A stretch of DNA of 64,000 nucleotides from Entoloma clypeatum (Eukaryota > Basidiomycota > Agaricomycetes > Agaricales > Entolomataceae): assembly GCA_963565915.1 (NCBI GenBank), contig OY751488.1, positions 3,968,001 to 4,032,000 on the forward strand, in the 5' to 3' direction. Below are positions 12,195-25,306 of this stretch, one piece after another (the stretch's first letter is position 1; each line of letters begins with the position of its first letter). The notes below the pieces were generated by a model, which was not told the DNA's origin, did no database searches, and saw only the letters and a program-made list of their open reading frames with translations. A program made the position numbers and the translations under genes.

Positions 12195-12527
12195 GCAAGA
12201 AATGTTCATGTGTATAGATCTCTTCAAGTTCTATATTCTACCCAATACCGTGCGCTCAATTCAGATATTGAAGATCTGATAGTGATGCCTGGTTGGACAT
12301 GCAGTAGTTACTGCTGAAGTTTGGCGACCTCTCTTTTTCAAAAGTCCTTTGCTGTGAATGAAGGCGAAGTTGCAGGTAAGAAAAAAATGTTGCTGATACG
12401 ACCAACATGCAAAGATTGTTTTCAGCCTGGCAATGGAATACAACCTTCCCGGGCCCATTCACTGGCACTGGGTATTATCGTCACCCCATTGGGTTTCCTT
12501 CCGCGAACGACTCGCTCTAGAGCTCCT

Positions 12528-13081
12528 CTAGGATGCGAGTCTCATACTTCTGAAGGATTTATACAAGAATGCGGACATGAGGGTAAAATTTTGTCCAATG
12601 CAGCTCCACAGGCCGCCCGAAAATTCGTTGATGGAAGCCACAGTAACAGGCGTTGTTCGTGTCGGCGGTCTGTATTGTGCTTGCATGTCCTAAGTGGGTG
12701 AGGCCAAAGAGAGACATATGGGACTCGGAGAAATCTTACACTGAAAAAGCTGTATCTATCTAGCACGAGCATCTCGGTCAATGCGCCATACAGTACATCG
12801 TGGTCATTAATATCAGGAGATCGTCCTATTGTGTCAACTTGAATTGTCAATGACATGTTACCAGACCAACCCATGGCGCACATTTTTGACCACCGTGTCT
12901 GCCATGACATGTATATGGTGTCTCGGGGACGTCTCGTCTTGCCGGAGTGCAATGCGTAATTCTGGGGTGACTTGAATCCTGATTCCGAGTTCAGGATTGA
13001 TCCCAGCATGTTGATGCTGTTTGATGAGCTATGTGTTCTCTCGGCGAGATATCGAATCCTGGAACCACACACGTGGTACAT
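12528..13081 (-). CDS. hypothetical protein, two exons
   Basis: Exons 13081-12740 and 12689-12528 join in phase to 167 residues. The 50-nt intron has a GTAAG donor and TTAG acceptor, and removing it turns a frame full of Cys/His noise into DMQAQYRPPTRTTPVTVASI followed by NEFSGGLWSCIGQNFTLMSA, which reads like a real protein. No family recognised. The region LTIQVDTIGRSPDINDHDV precedes the splice. There is no clear signal peptide; the start at 13081 is the first Met of the open frame and could be too far downstream if a 5' exon exists. Confidence 0.45.
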
Positions 13082-13251
13082 CGCACTCGTGGTGCTGAGT
13101 GTCCAGCATGTAGCTTTTGATGGGAATTGTATTCCTTGTCGACTACAAATACAGTTCAGAATCTAATCCACGTTGTTAAACAACATGATGCTGACGGTCG
13201 TAAATGCACAACTTGCAGGGGGGGGGGTACATAAAAGAGGAGGATTCAAGT

Positions 13252-15669
13252 TCAAACAACTGCTTGCAGTTTCACAAAGTCGGGAGTTCCCAAGCCAGTC
13301 ACCTGCGAATGATGTATGTCGATCATAAAGTTCCGCACGAATAGGTACCAGACTTACCGGGTCCCATCCGGCAGCGGCACTGAAGCCTGTTGTTGTGCAC
13401 CATATCAGCTAAATGGACATAATCGACACAAGGAGTCTCTATACCATTCGTCCCGCATCCGGGGTTAGATCCTGACACGATGTCGTTGAAAGCAGTCGAT
13501 GCGGTCGAGTAGATGAGAGGGTTGATAAACCCAAGTGAGGGCTTGCCCTGTGACAGGCGGTAGTCGTTCAACAGTGATAAGACGCCAGCGACAGCCTATA
13601 TTGTAGAAACGGTTAGAATGAACCAAGAGGGAAGAATGAGATTATGTACGGGAGAGCTGCAGCTGGTCCCTCCAACGGGTTGCACGAATCCACCGACGAC
13701 GACCTGGAAATTCTGAGCTTGGGCGGCGAGGTCAGGGTATGCTCTGCCACTGGGGCTATTGTTTGGGTGGAAAACAGTCAGATCATATTCATGGTTTAAT
13801 AAGACCGAAAACAGTCCCACTCACTTGTAAAGTCCAGCGTATTTCGTGCCCAGGCTGGTGACATAGTTGGAGACTGCAGCGTCCTGGTAGGACGGGCGAG
13901 AGAAGTAGCGGGAGAAGCCCCCTCCAGAGAAGCTGACAGCGACTTCGGGGTTCGTCCTGGTGGTTCCTCCGACGGTCGTGACGTATGGGCACCTGTGATA
14001 TTTATCATACATCGATGAGTGTACAGGGAAATGAATTGTTGAGGTCCTTACGAAGCGGGGAAAGCCGGCTGGAAAACGGCTTTGTTGGTGCCATCATTTG
14101 TCTTGCAATCGCCGCCGCCAACACTATGAAACGAAGTCATTATCAGGTATACATTTGGGCGGGAGGCCAACAGGCTCACGTACCCTTCGTCACCACTAGA
14201 GAAGAGGGCCGTCGTGCCGACGGAACCTAGCTGTGCAAAAAGGTTACAGACGGTGTTTGCATAATCTTTAGGGACCTTCAATTGACATATTAGAAATAGC
14301 AGTAAGGAATCGGGTTCTAACTCAACTCACAGATTGTTCGTCATCGCCGTATGAGGTTGTGATAACGTGAGGGATATTAGGCTGAGAGAAGATGTGGCTG
14401 AGCCAGTCGAGGTAAGGCTCATTGGTGTTTGATGGGGTGAAGGAGTCGGGGTTAAAAGGAGGAGATCCACCAGTACTGCGGAGTAGAATCGTGAGCTGCA
14501 CAACCATGGTGGATTCTGATCGATTTGTAGAAAACAAACCTCCAAAAAACGGCGGGGATGGGGTACGCAAGGCCCGTGGTGTATTGAATGTCAAGATTGG
14601 CCTTGGACAGGTAAGAAACGGTGCTGTTCATATGTTTATGCACAACATACTTCGATACCGGGTTTGCTTTGGTCGTTGGACCCTCCGTTTACCTGAACAA
14701 CGGAGAAGCTCGAACCGGCAGCATCAGCGCGGTATTTGCTGAAAAATGTCTGGGGTAGTGGGGGGGGGGGGGGTTCCTACCTTCAGTGTGTTCCCGGATG
14801 CGAAGGCGAAGCAGCTTACCTGTAGATCAGCAGTGTTCGCATACTCTCCAAGATATCCGGTAACACCCAGCGTGTTGTTGCTGCCACCTCTGACGACATA
14901 GTTCGCTGTGTTGTAGAGAGTCCGCAAGCAGGAAGGTGTGATATTGGTGTTGCAGGTAGTCGGAGGGACACCGTTGACGCTGTCAATTTCAGGAGCGACC
15001 AAATCAGCGGGGACTGGCTTAGCATCAGGTTGCAGGAAATGAGTCGCGCGCATGCTTCGTACGGTGCCGAAATAGGTTGTTGGTGTGACGACACTGATGT
15101 GCGGGTGGAGTTCACGGGGAAGAGAGTAGCTCATGGTGCGAACAACTTTCTCGGATTCCGAACCATGGTTGTAGACGTTGTACTTTGTACCAAGCATGCG
15201 TTCTGCTTGAGCGACGGATACAGTGATCGTGACCCACTCCCCGCCTCCTGAATGACGGGTGACGGCTTCTGGGGAAACGCCATGGTGCTCGAGCCACGAA
15301 TCTACGACCTGAACGGACTCCGGATGGGCCGCTACCAGGGCTTCGGACTCGGCTACAGTGAGATGCTGGCCATATCTGAGGGGGGAGGTAAGTGAATTAA
15401 TCGATACCCAAGTGAAGTATTTTGTACCTTGGGTGTGACGGATCACTGATTTCCGTGAGATGGGCAATCAGGTCGTCAATCCTGTCCTGCTTGAGGCCAA
15501 TGCGCAGGTTGAACTTGTAATCTGGGGGCGCAGGGGACTCATACTCCCAACCGCGAGGAATCTCGGCCCAGGCATGCTTCTCAGCAATATCATTCCATCG
15601 CTTGAGGAACGGCTTTGCGAGAGCAAATTGGGCAAGGCCGAGGAGGATGGGGAAAGAAAAAAGCTTCAT
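13252..15669 (-). CDS. secreted sedolisin / tripeptidyl-peptidase (MEROPS S53)
   Basis: A many-exon gene for an acid serine-carboxyl peptidase that removes tripeptides from protein N-termini outside the cell. It starts [20 protein letters not shown], a signal peptide, then a pro-domain with [27 protein letters not shown] and [18 protein letters not shown]. The mature domain carries the expected catalytic residues: Glu and Asp in the IEANLDIQY block, the oxyanion Asp in [10 protein letters not shown], and the nucleophile Ser in GGTSCSSP. The calcium-binding Asp is in [12 protein letters not shown], and the end reads [13 protein letters not shown]. Nothing is missing. One intron near 14,760 has a long C tract (G run on the + strand) just before its acceptor. 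A TATA-like CATAAAAG sits about 75-80 bases upstream of the start. Confidence 0.92.
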
Positions 15670-16443
15670 CGTACGAGGGGGCGAGACGATGCGGACAGTT
15701 GACTATTGGAAGCCGACTGAGCATTTGATAGAATCGCGTTGGTCTTTTATGACATTTCTAGCCCCCTTCTGTCCAGCGGAGGTATCGTGTTATACGGCGA
15801 AGCACCGGTGACACCGCGTGGACACATCTGGAAACATAACTCGTGTGCAACGGTGGTGGAGGACATAACAACTGATCTGGGAATTGATGTGAACGCATGG
15901 CGCGAGGATGCTGCCTGCAGTCAGGCGTACTGGCTCGCTAAGGACAAGAACTTCGAAGACATTTGAGCGCGCCATATTTGATTTGAGTCATGTGTAATAA
16001 ATCTGCAACTCACCGTAGAATTTGGTTCCGACAAAATGTCGGTTGATAAATGGATAAGTCCATGTGGTGCGGCATTAGACCACGCCGCATATATCCCATC
16101 CTGGGTAAAATGGTGACGATTGGCTCCGACCCGTTCCATGTGAGTTGGCTGGAGCGGGACCGGCTGTTACTGCGTCAAAGTGTGGTGGGCGTCAATGACC
16201 CCATTACCCCAGTGCCGAACTCGTGTGTTACTGAGAAAAGGTGTAAGTTCAAATTCCTGGATTGAATGATGATAGCCTGATCATTGAGTGGTCGGCCATG
16301 TGGCTGAAGAATCCGCTTACATCATACATTTCCTCATCGTCAGAGGCAGTGAGCAAACAGCTGTCCAGCTTTCGCACCGTCATTACACAGCGGATTGAGT
16401 TCTTAACTGAACAGTATCAGCGACCGCTTCACTCCCTCAACAG
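15670..16443. other. intergenic region between divergent genes
   Basis: Promoter region of the sedolisin gene (minus) and of SSM4 (plus). Short frames near 15,740-16,260 look like chance. Confidence 0.5.
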
Positions 16444-18417
16444 ATGCAAGAGGCTGAAGACCAAGGTGAGGTGTCACGTTTCGAAGGCCACAGCCATTTG
16501 TCTGACAAGGGTTTATCCTTAGATACATGCCGCATCTGCAGTGCGCCGGCAGAAGAAGGCCAACCGCTCTTTCACCCATGCAAGTGCTCTGGAACAATCC
16601 GGTATATCCACCAAGATTGGCGAGTCGAGATAGTCTCCTGCGGGCGCGTATCAGCACTCAACAGCACCTTATAGTTTAACCACATGGCTTGCTCATAGCA
16701 AGAAAAAGAACTGCGACGTCTGCAAACATGCTTATTCTTTTACGAAAGGTACGGCAGTCAGGTTTTCAGGAGGCGGTTTCTCATTTTAATTGCAGTCTAC
16801 GCTTCGGATATGCCCCCGAGGCTACCAATCATTCTCGTCGTCAAACGCCTCGTCCAGCAAGTTCTCTTAGGTCTTATTTTCGTGTTGAGAGGAGCAGTTG
16901 TTGCTATGATGTGGCTTGGAGTCCTGCCATGGGTTACAGTGTGGACATGGCGGATGTATTTTTCGTTTGGGGACTCGGTGTGCGTGTTATCTCGTCAACG
17001 AGCCATTGATGACGACTGACGATTTCGTATTCAATAAAGCGCGTGGTGGATAAGCAGTCTTCCCCATCCAGAGTCTACCGAAACTGCGCCCTTCCGTAAT
17101 GTCCCTCCTACTACAACTGCTTCCACACCCACGACCTTCATCGGACAGCTAACCACCCATCCACGTTGGATTGCTCTTTCCGCCGATATATTTATGGGAC
17201 AAATAATTGCCTCCCTAATCGTTCTCACATTTGTTGCCATATTCCTCCTCCGGGAATGGATATCTCAGAACGCACGACCTGGGGTGTTCGATGACGATGA
17301 ACCTCCAGCTCAACAGCAACCAGCTGCGATACTGGTCCCTCAGCCCGAACCCGCCCAACCACCGGCACATGACTTCGGCCAGTTGCAGCAGGCTCTCGCT
17401 CATCGGCAGATAGAAACCATGCGGGCTCTCGACGCAATGCGTGCCCGAGACGGGGTCAATGGCCACATGGTAGGCGACGCGAGGATCCATGGTAGATCAC
17501 CTCTGGAACGGCGGCGGAAGCAAGGCAAGCTAAAACAGGTGGTCGATGGCGAACAGAATGAGAACGATGTTGGTGGTCTGCCTGTGAGAGTCATCGACGG
17601 CGGGTTGGAGAAGGATGAGGAGCGCAATAAGAAGAAGTCCTTTTCCCGGCGCATTCTCACGGCAAGGTTGGCAGGTGCCAGACGCAAAGCCACACTTGCT
17701 GCACAGGGAAGAGCACTGGCAGTACCAGTCCTTCCGGGTCCGATGCCGGTTCATCCAAGTTTTGAGTTCACATTCAAGCCCCCGGTGGAATCGGCCGTGA
17801 CATCTACAGTGAACACCGAATTGAACGGTGGGGAAGCTACATCTGTCTTCCCTCGTGTAACTCTTGAACCTCCCCGAGCTTCCATTCCTTTCTCATTTGA
17901 CCAAGTCAAGTCGACGCCTTCGTCGCCCCAACCTTCATCACCCCACCCAGAGCTCCCGAGCCCCGTCGAAGCCCGCACAACGGACGCGGACGTCGATGAC
18001 GATGCGGTATCGATGCCTTCATCACCCGGCCCATCTTCCGGCCGCAGCGAGGATCTGCAGGCTCCGTTTCTACCAAACATTCCGGTCCTGAATGCGGCCG
18101 CAGGGACTTCAGATTCCTCACCACTCTCTTCCGCGCGAGGAGATCTCGAAGCCGAGGCGGGACCTTCACGACTACCACTTTATCTTGGCGAAAGTTTTAG
18201 GGATGATGGCGAGGATGACACGGATATCGAGGACACGGATGAGACCTTCAGGAGTGAGATGAAGAAATACTTTTCCTCGGATCCGGCGGACGGGTCCAGC
18301 AGGACTACACAAAGTCTAGAAGACGAAAAATTGTCGCAGGATGGTGACGATGGGGTGCGCGTGGAAGAGGGTGGGGGGGGCCAAGGTTTGATGGCTGGGG
18401 TAGCAGACTCTGATGTT

Positions 18418-18449
<32 letters not shown>

Positions 18450-21400
18450 CGACGATGACGATGAGGAGGAGGAGGAGGAGGACGGGGAAGGGAATGGCCC
18501 GGCGGATGCCTTGTTTGCGGAAGATGATGAGGATGATAATTGGGAAGATGTCGAAGTCCAGGTGGTGGAGGAAGCTCCTAGAGATGGGGCTCCAGCTGCA
18601 GGCGCTGAACAGGGAGCAGCTGGGGAAAATCAAGCGGCCGGGGGTGGAATTCCTGGTCTGGATCGGAATGAAGAAGGGGAGGCCAATGTCGAAGATGATA
18701 TGGAAGGCGCTATGGAAGGTGGGTTTGATTCTCGTTCAAATGTTGGATGTCTGCTGACATCGGAGCCAAATTTAGCAATCGGTCTGAGAGGACCGATATA
18801 TGGCGTTTTTCAAAATGTTCGTCGTTCCAAACTTTATGTTACTCTTATTGACGAGAAACATGGTTTTTGATCTCCAGGCGGCCCTAATGATTTTTGTGCT
18901 TGATACTGCAATTGGACTTGGTGTTTTCATTCCATTTACAATAGGGAAAACTACGGCTCTGTTATCTGTGCGTTTGTATTCGTTTTGTGGCACGTCCCGT
19001 ACTGAAGAAATATGCCAGTTGGACCCACCGCGTTTTCTACAGATTCTACACTTGCCCATACGTGCGATACGCATTGTAACAGATCCAATTGTTGACTCTG
19101 TCGGTTTTTTTGTCATTCGTCTATTGTTCCCTCCCGTCAGGCGGTTCTTCTTGCGTTTGGTGAATCTTTTGACAAGAGGTTCGCTGTCCCTCCCGCAGGA
19201 TACAAATGGAAACAACACAATCAGTGGAATTCCCTATCTGGATAAACTAGTCCGTCTCTCATTTGGCTGGTTGTATTTGAATATATACTCACAGCTTCAC
19301 TTTCAGGATTCTATGGCTTCCAATTTTTCCAACAAACTCCTCAACCAAGTCTTTTCATGGTCAAATTCCGCGCATACAGGCAAGACGCGAACCTTTGCCA
19401 CCGCGTCGTTGATTCAAACCAAACTTGGGGGGTTCATTCTGAGAAACGAGCCGCGTTTTGCGGTGCTGGGAATGCACGTCAGAATCGGATATCTGAAGTT
19501 GCGGTTAGCGTGGAAGCGAATGGCGTTCGGAGAAGGTCCCGCGGAAAGGGCGTTTGCGATTTTGTTGGGATATGCTGTCGCTGGCTTGATCCTTGCGATA
19601 TATTTGAATCTCCTGACGGTCGGCAATGCTAGAAATGCAGGAAGGGCTGTCAGAAGTGCTGTCCGTCAACAACTACTTGTGGTCAAGGTGTGTCATTACA
19701 TTTGTCATATAGAAACAAGGAAGAGCTGAAACATGTCCCTTTTCTAATAGGTTGCGACATTCATCTTCATTGAACTCGTCACATTCCCTTTGACATGTGG
19801 CATCATCCTGGATGTGTGCACTCTGTGGTTATTCCCGAAGGCTAGCTTCGCTTCCCGGACGGCTTTCTTCCTTCAGGCTCCCTTTACCTCCACATTTTAC
19901 CATTGGGTAGCAGGAACCATGTTCATGTGAGTTTTTCGCGTCCCACGCCCCTAAATAAAGGCTAAAGGTATTATACAGGTACACTTTTGCTGTCCTGCTG
20001 TCAAGCTGCCGCAGGATCATGCGCCCAGGAGCAATGTGGTTTATCAAGGATCCCCAAGACCAGAATTCACATCCTATTCGCGACATTCTCGACCGGCCTA
20101 CGCTCACCCAACTTCGGAAGATTTGCATCAGTGGATTCATGTACGCGTGCGTCGTGGGGTGTACTGTCGGAAGTGCAGCTTGTCTCTTGTTCCTCGGCAG
20201 TAAATCCATTATGCCTTTCCGGTGGAAAAACAGGTAACTATCCATGTCTTCACGCTTTGAGCCTGGATCCTCACAACTGTGCATTAGGGAACCGCTTTCA
20301 AATGTACCCATAGACCTTCTATTCTTGCACCTTATTCTGCCCTACACCATGCATTATTGCCGGCCGAAAAAAGTGTTGAAGGCATGCGCGACAGTCGTTT
20401 GGAAGGACCTGGCAACGAGACTGCGATTGACCTCTTATTTCTTTGGCGGGAGATACCCTGCCGAAGAAGAAGCAACGTCCTGGTGGAGGGCTTTCGTGCC
20501 GAAAGGCCTACCCGACGCCGGCGCCGCTACCGAGGGTTCCTTCCGTCGAGTCCCAGCCACGGACCATGTTTCGCTTCCCCGCGACATGCGAGCGACGGTT
20601 CAGGTTACAGAAGATGGTGACCCAGTGGACGAGAAAGCGAAAGAACTGATGATACGCCAGAACATCGAGGTTGCGAAGGCGAAACGATTGCTCAAAGACG
20701 AGTTCGCGGTCGTCTACATACCTCCGCACTTCCGCTCCCGAGTTCTCTGCTTCATCTCTGCTTTGTGGTTGATTGGTGCTGTATCGTTTGGTGTCGCGGT
20801 TGCTGTTCCGATTCAACTTGGGAGAAGCTTCTTCCAGCTTTTCATGAGTCGTCAGGTTCATGATGGTTATTCCTTGATTGCGGGGTTCTATCTCGTGTGG
20901 TGCGCGTACCTTGTTGCCATCTCTATCGGCCGATTGGAAAGAAGGCGGCGGCGGATGGGGCGAGACAAGGAAAGTCAGGCGCATCTCCCTCTGCTGGTGG
21001 TCAAACGCGGTCTCGTCTGGTTCGCAAAGGCGACCTATATGGCGATTTGTCTGGGCATCATTGTGCCGACTCTGATCGCGTTGGTGGTGGATTTGTACAT
21101 TGTTCTGCCCCTTCGTTTTGTGATGGATCCGAGCATGATACCGAAGATACGGATAGTTGACGAATGGGCACTTGGTTTGCTGTATGTGAAGATTGCGCTG
21201 CATCTTCTACGTTTGCATCAGCCAGGCCGGGGGGTTGAACAACATAGGATTGTTGTGGGTGTTGAACATGTGGGTACTCTTTTGTGGCCTTTCATATAGC
21301 AGCGCTAATGAGAGTCGTCGTCGCAGATTTTGGCGAGTGGGTGGACAAATCCTGATCCTATCCAGGCTACGAAGGAAATGATAGCGCCGCTGGCCTTTGG

Positions 21401-21775
21401 ACTGATCAGCATGATTGTTGTACCGGGAACTTTCTTCCGAGCTTCGAACTACTTCCTACCGAGCGTGAAGATGCACGACAGGGTTCTCTGTACGTTTGTC
21501 TACCAGGTGTCATCGTCCGTACTTGATACTGATATTGTTGTCGAAACACAGTCATGCACATATACCCTGGAATCTTCTTGTTCTTCGCAGCGGTGCGATC
21601 CGCGATGGTGACGTATGGCAGGCTGGCTATGTGGTCTCAGGCGATTCGGGACAAGGAATTCTTGGTAGAGATGCGGCTGCGGAATCATGAGCCTGAAAAA
21701 GTGGATGTAGCGCCTGCGATGGCAGAAGACTCAAAAAGCAGGCCGCTTGGGATTGAAGGACCGGTTGGAGCGTAA
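16444..21775 (+). CDS. SSM4: ER ubiquitin-protein ligase SSM4/DOA10 (TEB4/MARCH6 family)
   Basis: A large many-exon gene, very roughly 1,400 residues. Doa10 is a polytopic ER/inner-nuclear-membrane E3 ligase of the ERAD pathway. The N-terminal RING-CH finger is clear: CRIC, then CKCSGTIRYIHQDC, then NCDVC. Its last part is rebuilt by removing an intron at 16620-16674 that begins with GC and splits the Cys codon of H-x2-C. Early exons are 16444-16465, 16523-16619 and 16675-16748. Next come membrane segments, a long disordered region (exon from about 17,040 to 18,718) with a poly-Asp/Glu run at about 18,415-18,480, then the TEB4-type core with WFIKDPQDQNSHPIRDILDR and PTLTQLRKI. The C-terminal membrane block ends in LAMWSQAIRDKEFLVE...RLRNHEPEK, a typical family ending. 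The start gives MQEAEDQ directly before the finger. Confidence 0.88.
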
Positions 21776-22036
21776 TAGGGTAATGAATAATTTGTACGAT
21801 ATCGAAATATTACTATCTCAACGCTCAAACGTTCACAAATCTTGTATTTTGTTTGTAGGGTTTCCCGCTCGTCAGTTGCTGCTGATACACTGGCTCATAC
21901 TAAAGCCGGGATATCTGTCAATGACTCAAGAAACATTCAAAATTGCACAAAGAAAGAGATAAAGATAGAATAATCTTAGATTATAGGAATACAGATGATA
22001 GCAATACAATAGAGAATCTCGATATACAACATCCAC
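21776..22036. other. intergenic region (convergent gene ends)
   Basis: Between the stop codons of SSM4 (plus) and histone H4 (minus). AT-rich; no gene seen. Confidence 0.5.
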
Positions 22037-23319
<1,283 letters not shown>

Positions 23320-23554
23320 ACCAGTCTGAAGGATTTTGTCTCGTTATTTTTATTGTACTCTTATTAGTAGTTGTATCCCTATTTGCGCTGTTCTTTCTCT
23401 ACCACCACGAAATGCAAAAACATTCTACAAATCTTTAGCCTGTATAACAAAGAAAGTAGCAATAATTATCGAGTCCATATGCGAAATTCTGAGCAACAGG
23501 ATATAACGGGAGCGTTCTAAGGTCCTTGTAATACGATAGATAGGTAAATATAAT

Positions 23555-24474
23555 CTAGCAAGCATGACGTCCAGCAAAAACCATCCATACCTCGAAGGCA
23601 AGAAGGAACAGAAATCCAAAGAACAAGATCCAGTTGGTACCACCTTGAAGTCTCGCCAAGTTTGTAGCCACGAGAGAAGTCCCAAAGTAGTCTTCCTTGT
23701 CGTCGAGCCATTGCGTCCCGGCAACGAACATATCCCTATCGGGAAACACCTCTAATATATCACACTCAAAGTCCTCGATAGCCAGCTTATACTTCCTCCA
23801 CAATTGGTTGCGCTCCACAGGCGATTGAGAGAACGAGCCTCGCCGCATGATCGCCACCTCGGCTCCCAACAGCCTATCTTCTTCGTCGTCGTCGACGACG
23901 TGTCCAAAGCCTACGCTGAGAAGTTCAAAGTCAGGGACCCTCTCTAGCCGGGTGAACATCTGCCCTATCGCGTATTTCTCCTCGAGGAACAGGCGAGCGC
24001 ACTTTGGAGAGGTGATGCGGACGGTGGCCGTGGCCGTGCATACGGTTTTGCCGGAGCATTGGAGGTGGACTTGGCGCGTCTGGATGATAGGGGTGCTAGG
24101 GGAGGCTGACGCGATGGCGGAGGGGTTGGGGAGGGATAGCGGAACGGCGGGCTGTGAGGGTGAGGGGAACATGGACGTGAATGAGTAGACGAGTGCGATT
24201 GAGATGGGGCGGGCGAAGAATGCGCTGTGGTCGTGATTTTGTTGGAATGGTGAGTTTTTGGATAAGGGGGAAAGACGAACCTTAGAACTCGTTGAAGCCC
24301 TCCCTGGGCTGAGAGAGCGATGCGCTCGAGGCCGGTGACTTCAGCTGGCCATGGAAACTAGGTTTATTGAATTAGCGCCAGGGTTGCTTATCGAAGAGAG
24401 GGATAAACCCGAGTAATACGCACATTGATGCTGGTCGTCTTGGGACTATAAGATAGAAAAGGTTTCGAGGGCAT
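23555..24474 (-). CDS. conserved fungal protein with C-terminal membrane anchor
   Basis: Exons 24474-24424, 24357-24281 and 24224-23555 join in phase to 265 residues. The pattern (PAEVTGLERIALSAQGGLQR, then RQVHLQCSGKTVCTATATVR, an acidic loop, then a LWRKYKLAIEDFECDILEVF motif) is one I associate with a widespread uncharacterised basidiomycete family with a start reminiscent of chorismate-lyase-like folds; I cannot name a function. The last 25-30 residues (NWILFFGFLFLLAFEVWMVF) form a single hydrophobic helix followed by AGRHAC, so a tail-anchored membrane location is likely. The start is supported by a short first exon ending in SIN and a good 66-nt intron. Confidence 0.65.
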
Positions 24475-25306
24475 GCTGTAGTCGGAAGCGAACAAGCAAA
24501 AGAAAGAGTTATAGGCTTTGTGGTGAGCGTGCACTGAGCAGTGCAGTGGTTCAAGTGAAGGTGAACTACAATGACAGATCGGGGTGGTTAATAACGGGTT
24601 ACCAAAAGGGAGGCTGACAGGCTGACCTTGGGTATTGTTTCGATGTGAACCGTAACGCTGGATAACAAACACCACGGAGAACTTTTCCTGCTCGCCTTTG
24701 GAGAATACGATGTCATTACTGTAAGAACGTATCCAAAGACTAGGGCTTTGCTCACTAGAACATATGCTAGTACATTTATCCGTCGAGAAACCGTCTCAAG
24801 CAGTATCAATCCTCTAATTGGCCAAGGGAAATCAACGTCCGTGGCGGCGTCGGAGTTCCGTCTCCTGTTTCACGACTCGGTGGTGCAGGAAGTCATCCAA
24901 ATCTTAGTAGGATCTACCTGATGCCGAACACATCAAAATGGGAGAAAGAAAAAAGGTATGGTCGCTCGGTACAAAAATCCACTGACATGATGTGATTTGT
25001 TGACTGTGATTCGTGCCATGGGGCTAATGAACGGAACACTCGTGCAGTTCCTCGGTGGATATGAGTGAAATAATATAGAGGAATGTTAACGGGAAATATT
25101 TCTGGGCAAACTGGATCATGGTGAAGTCGCGGAGTATGATCGTGTCAATTATACCAAACACGCCTCACATAGAGCCAACTACACATATTCCAGGCGTTAT
25201 CCTAATCCTCTGAATCTAGGAACCCTGGTCGCTCCTGTTTCCCCGCCAAGCACACGACGCGACTTCGGCCTGAATAGGCTAGCGGCACCTGCGACTTAAC
25301 ACCAGA
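24475..25306. other. intergenic region, possible small unassigned exon
   Basis: Near 24,830-24,900 the minus strand has a coding-looking end, DLDDFLHHRVVKQETELRRR plus HGR and a stop. I could not find convincing partner exons, so no gene is called. The rest should hold promoters for the flanking divergent genes. Confidence 0.35.

Noticed and set aside
12321..12701. 126-codon plus-strand frame
   Set aside because: Overlaps the 3' exon of the minus-strand two-exon gene, which gives a more protein-like reading after splicing.
18316..18633. Minus-strand Ile/Val-rich frame
   Set aside because: Antisense of the poly-Asp/Glu tract of the SSM4 gene.
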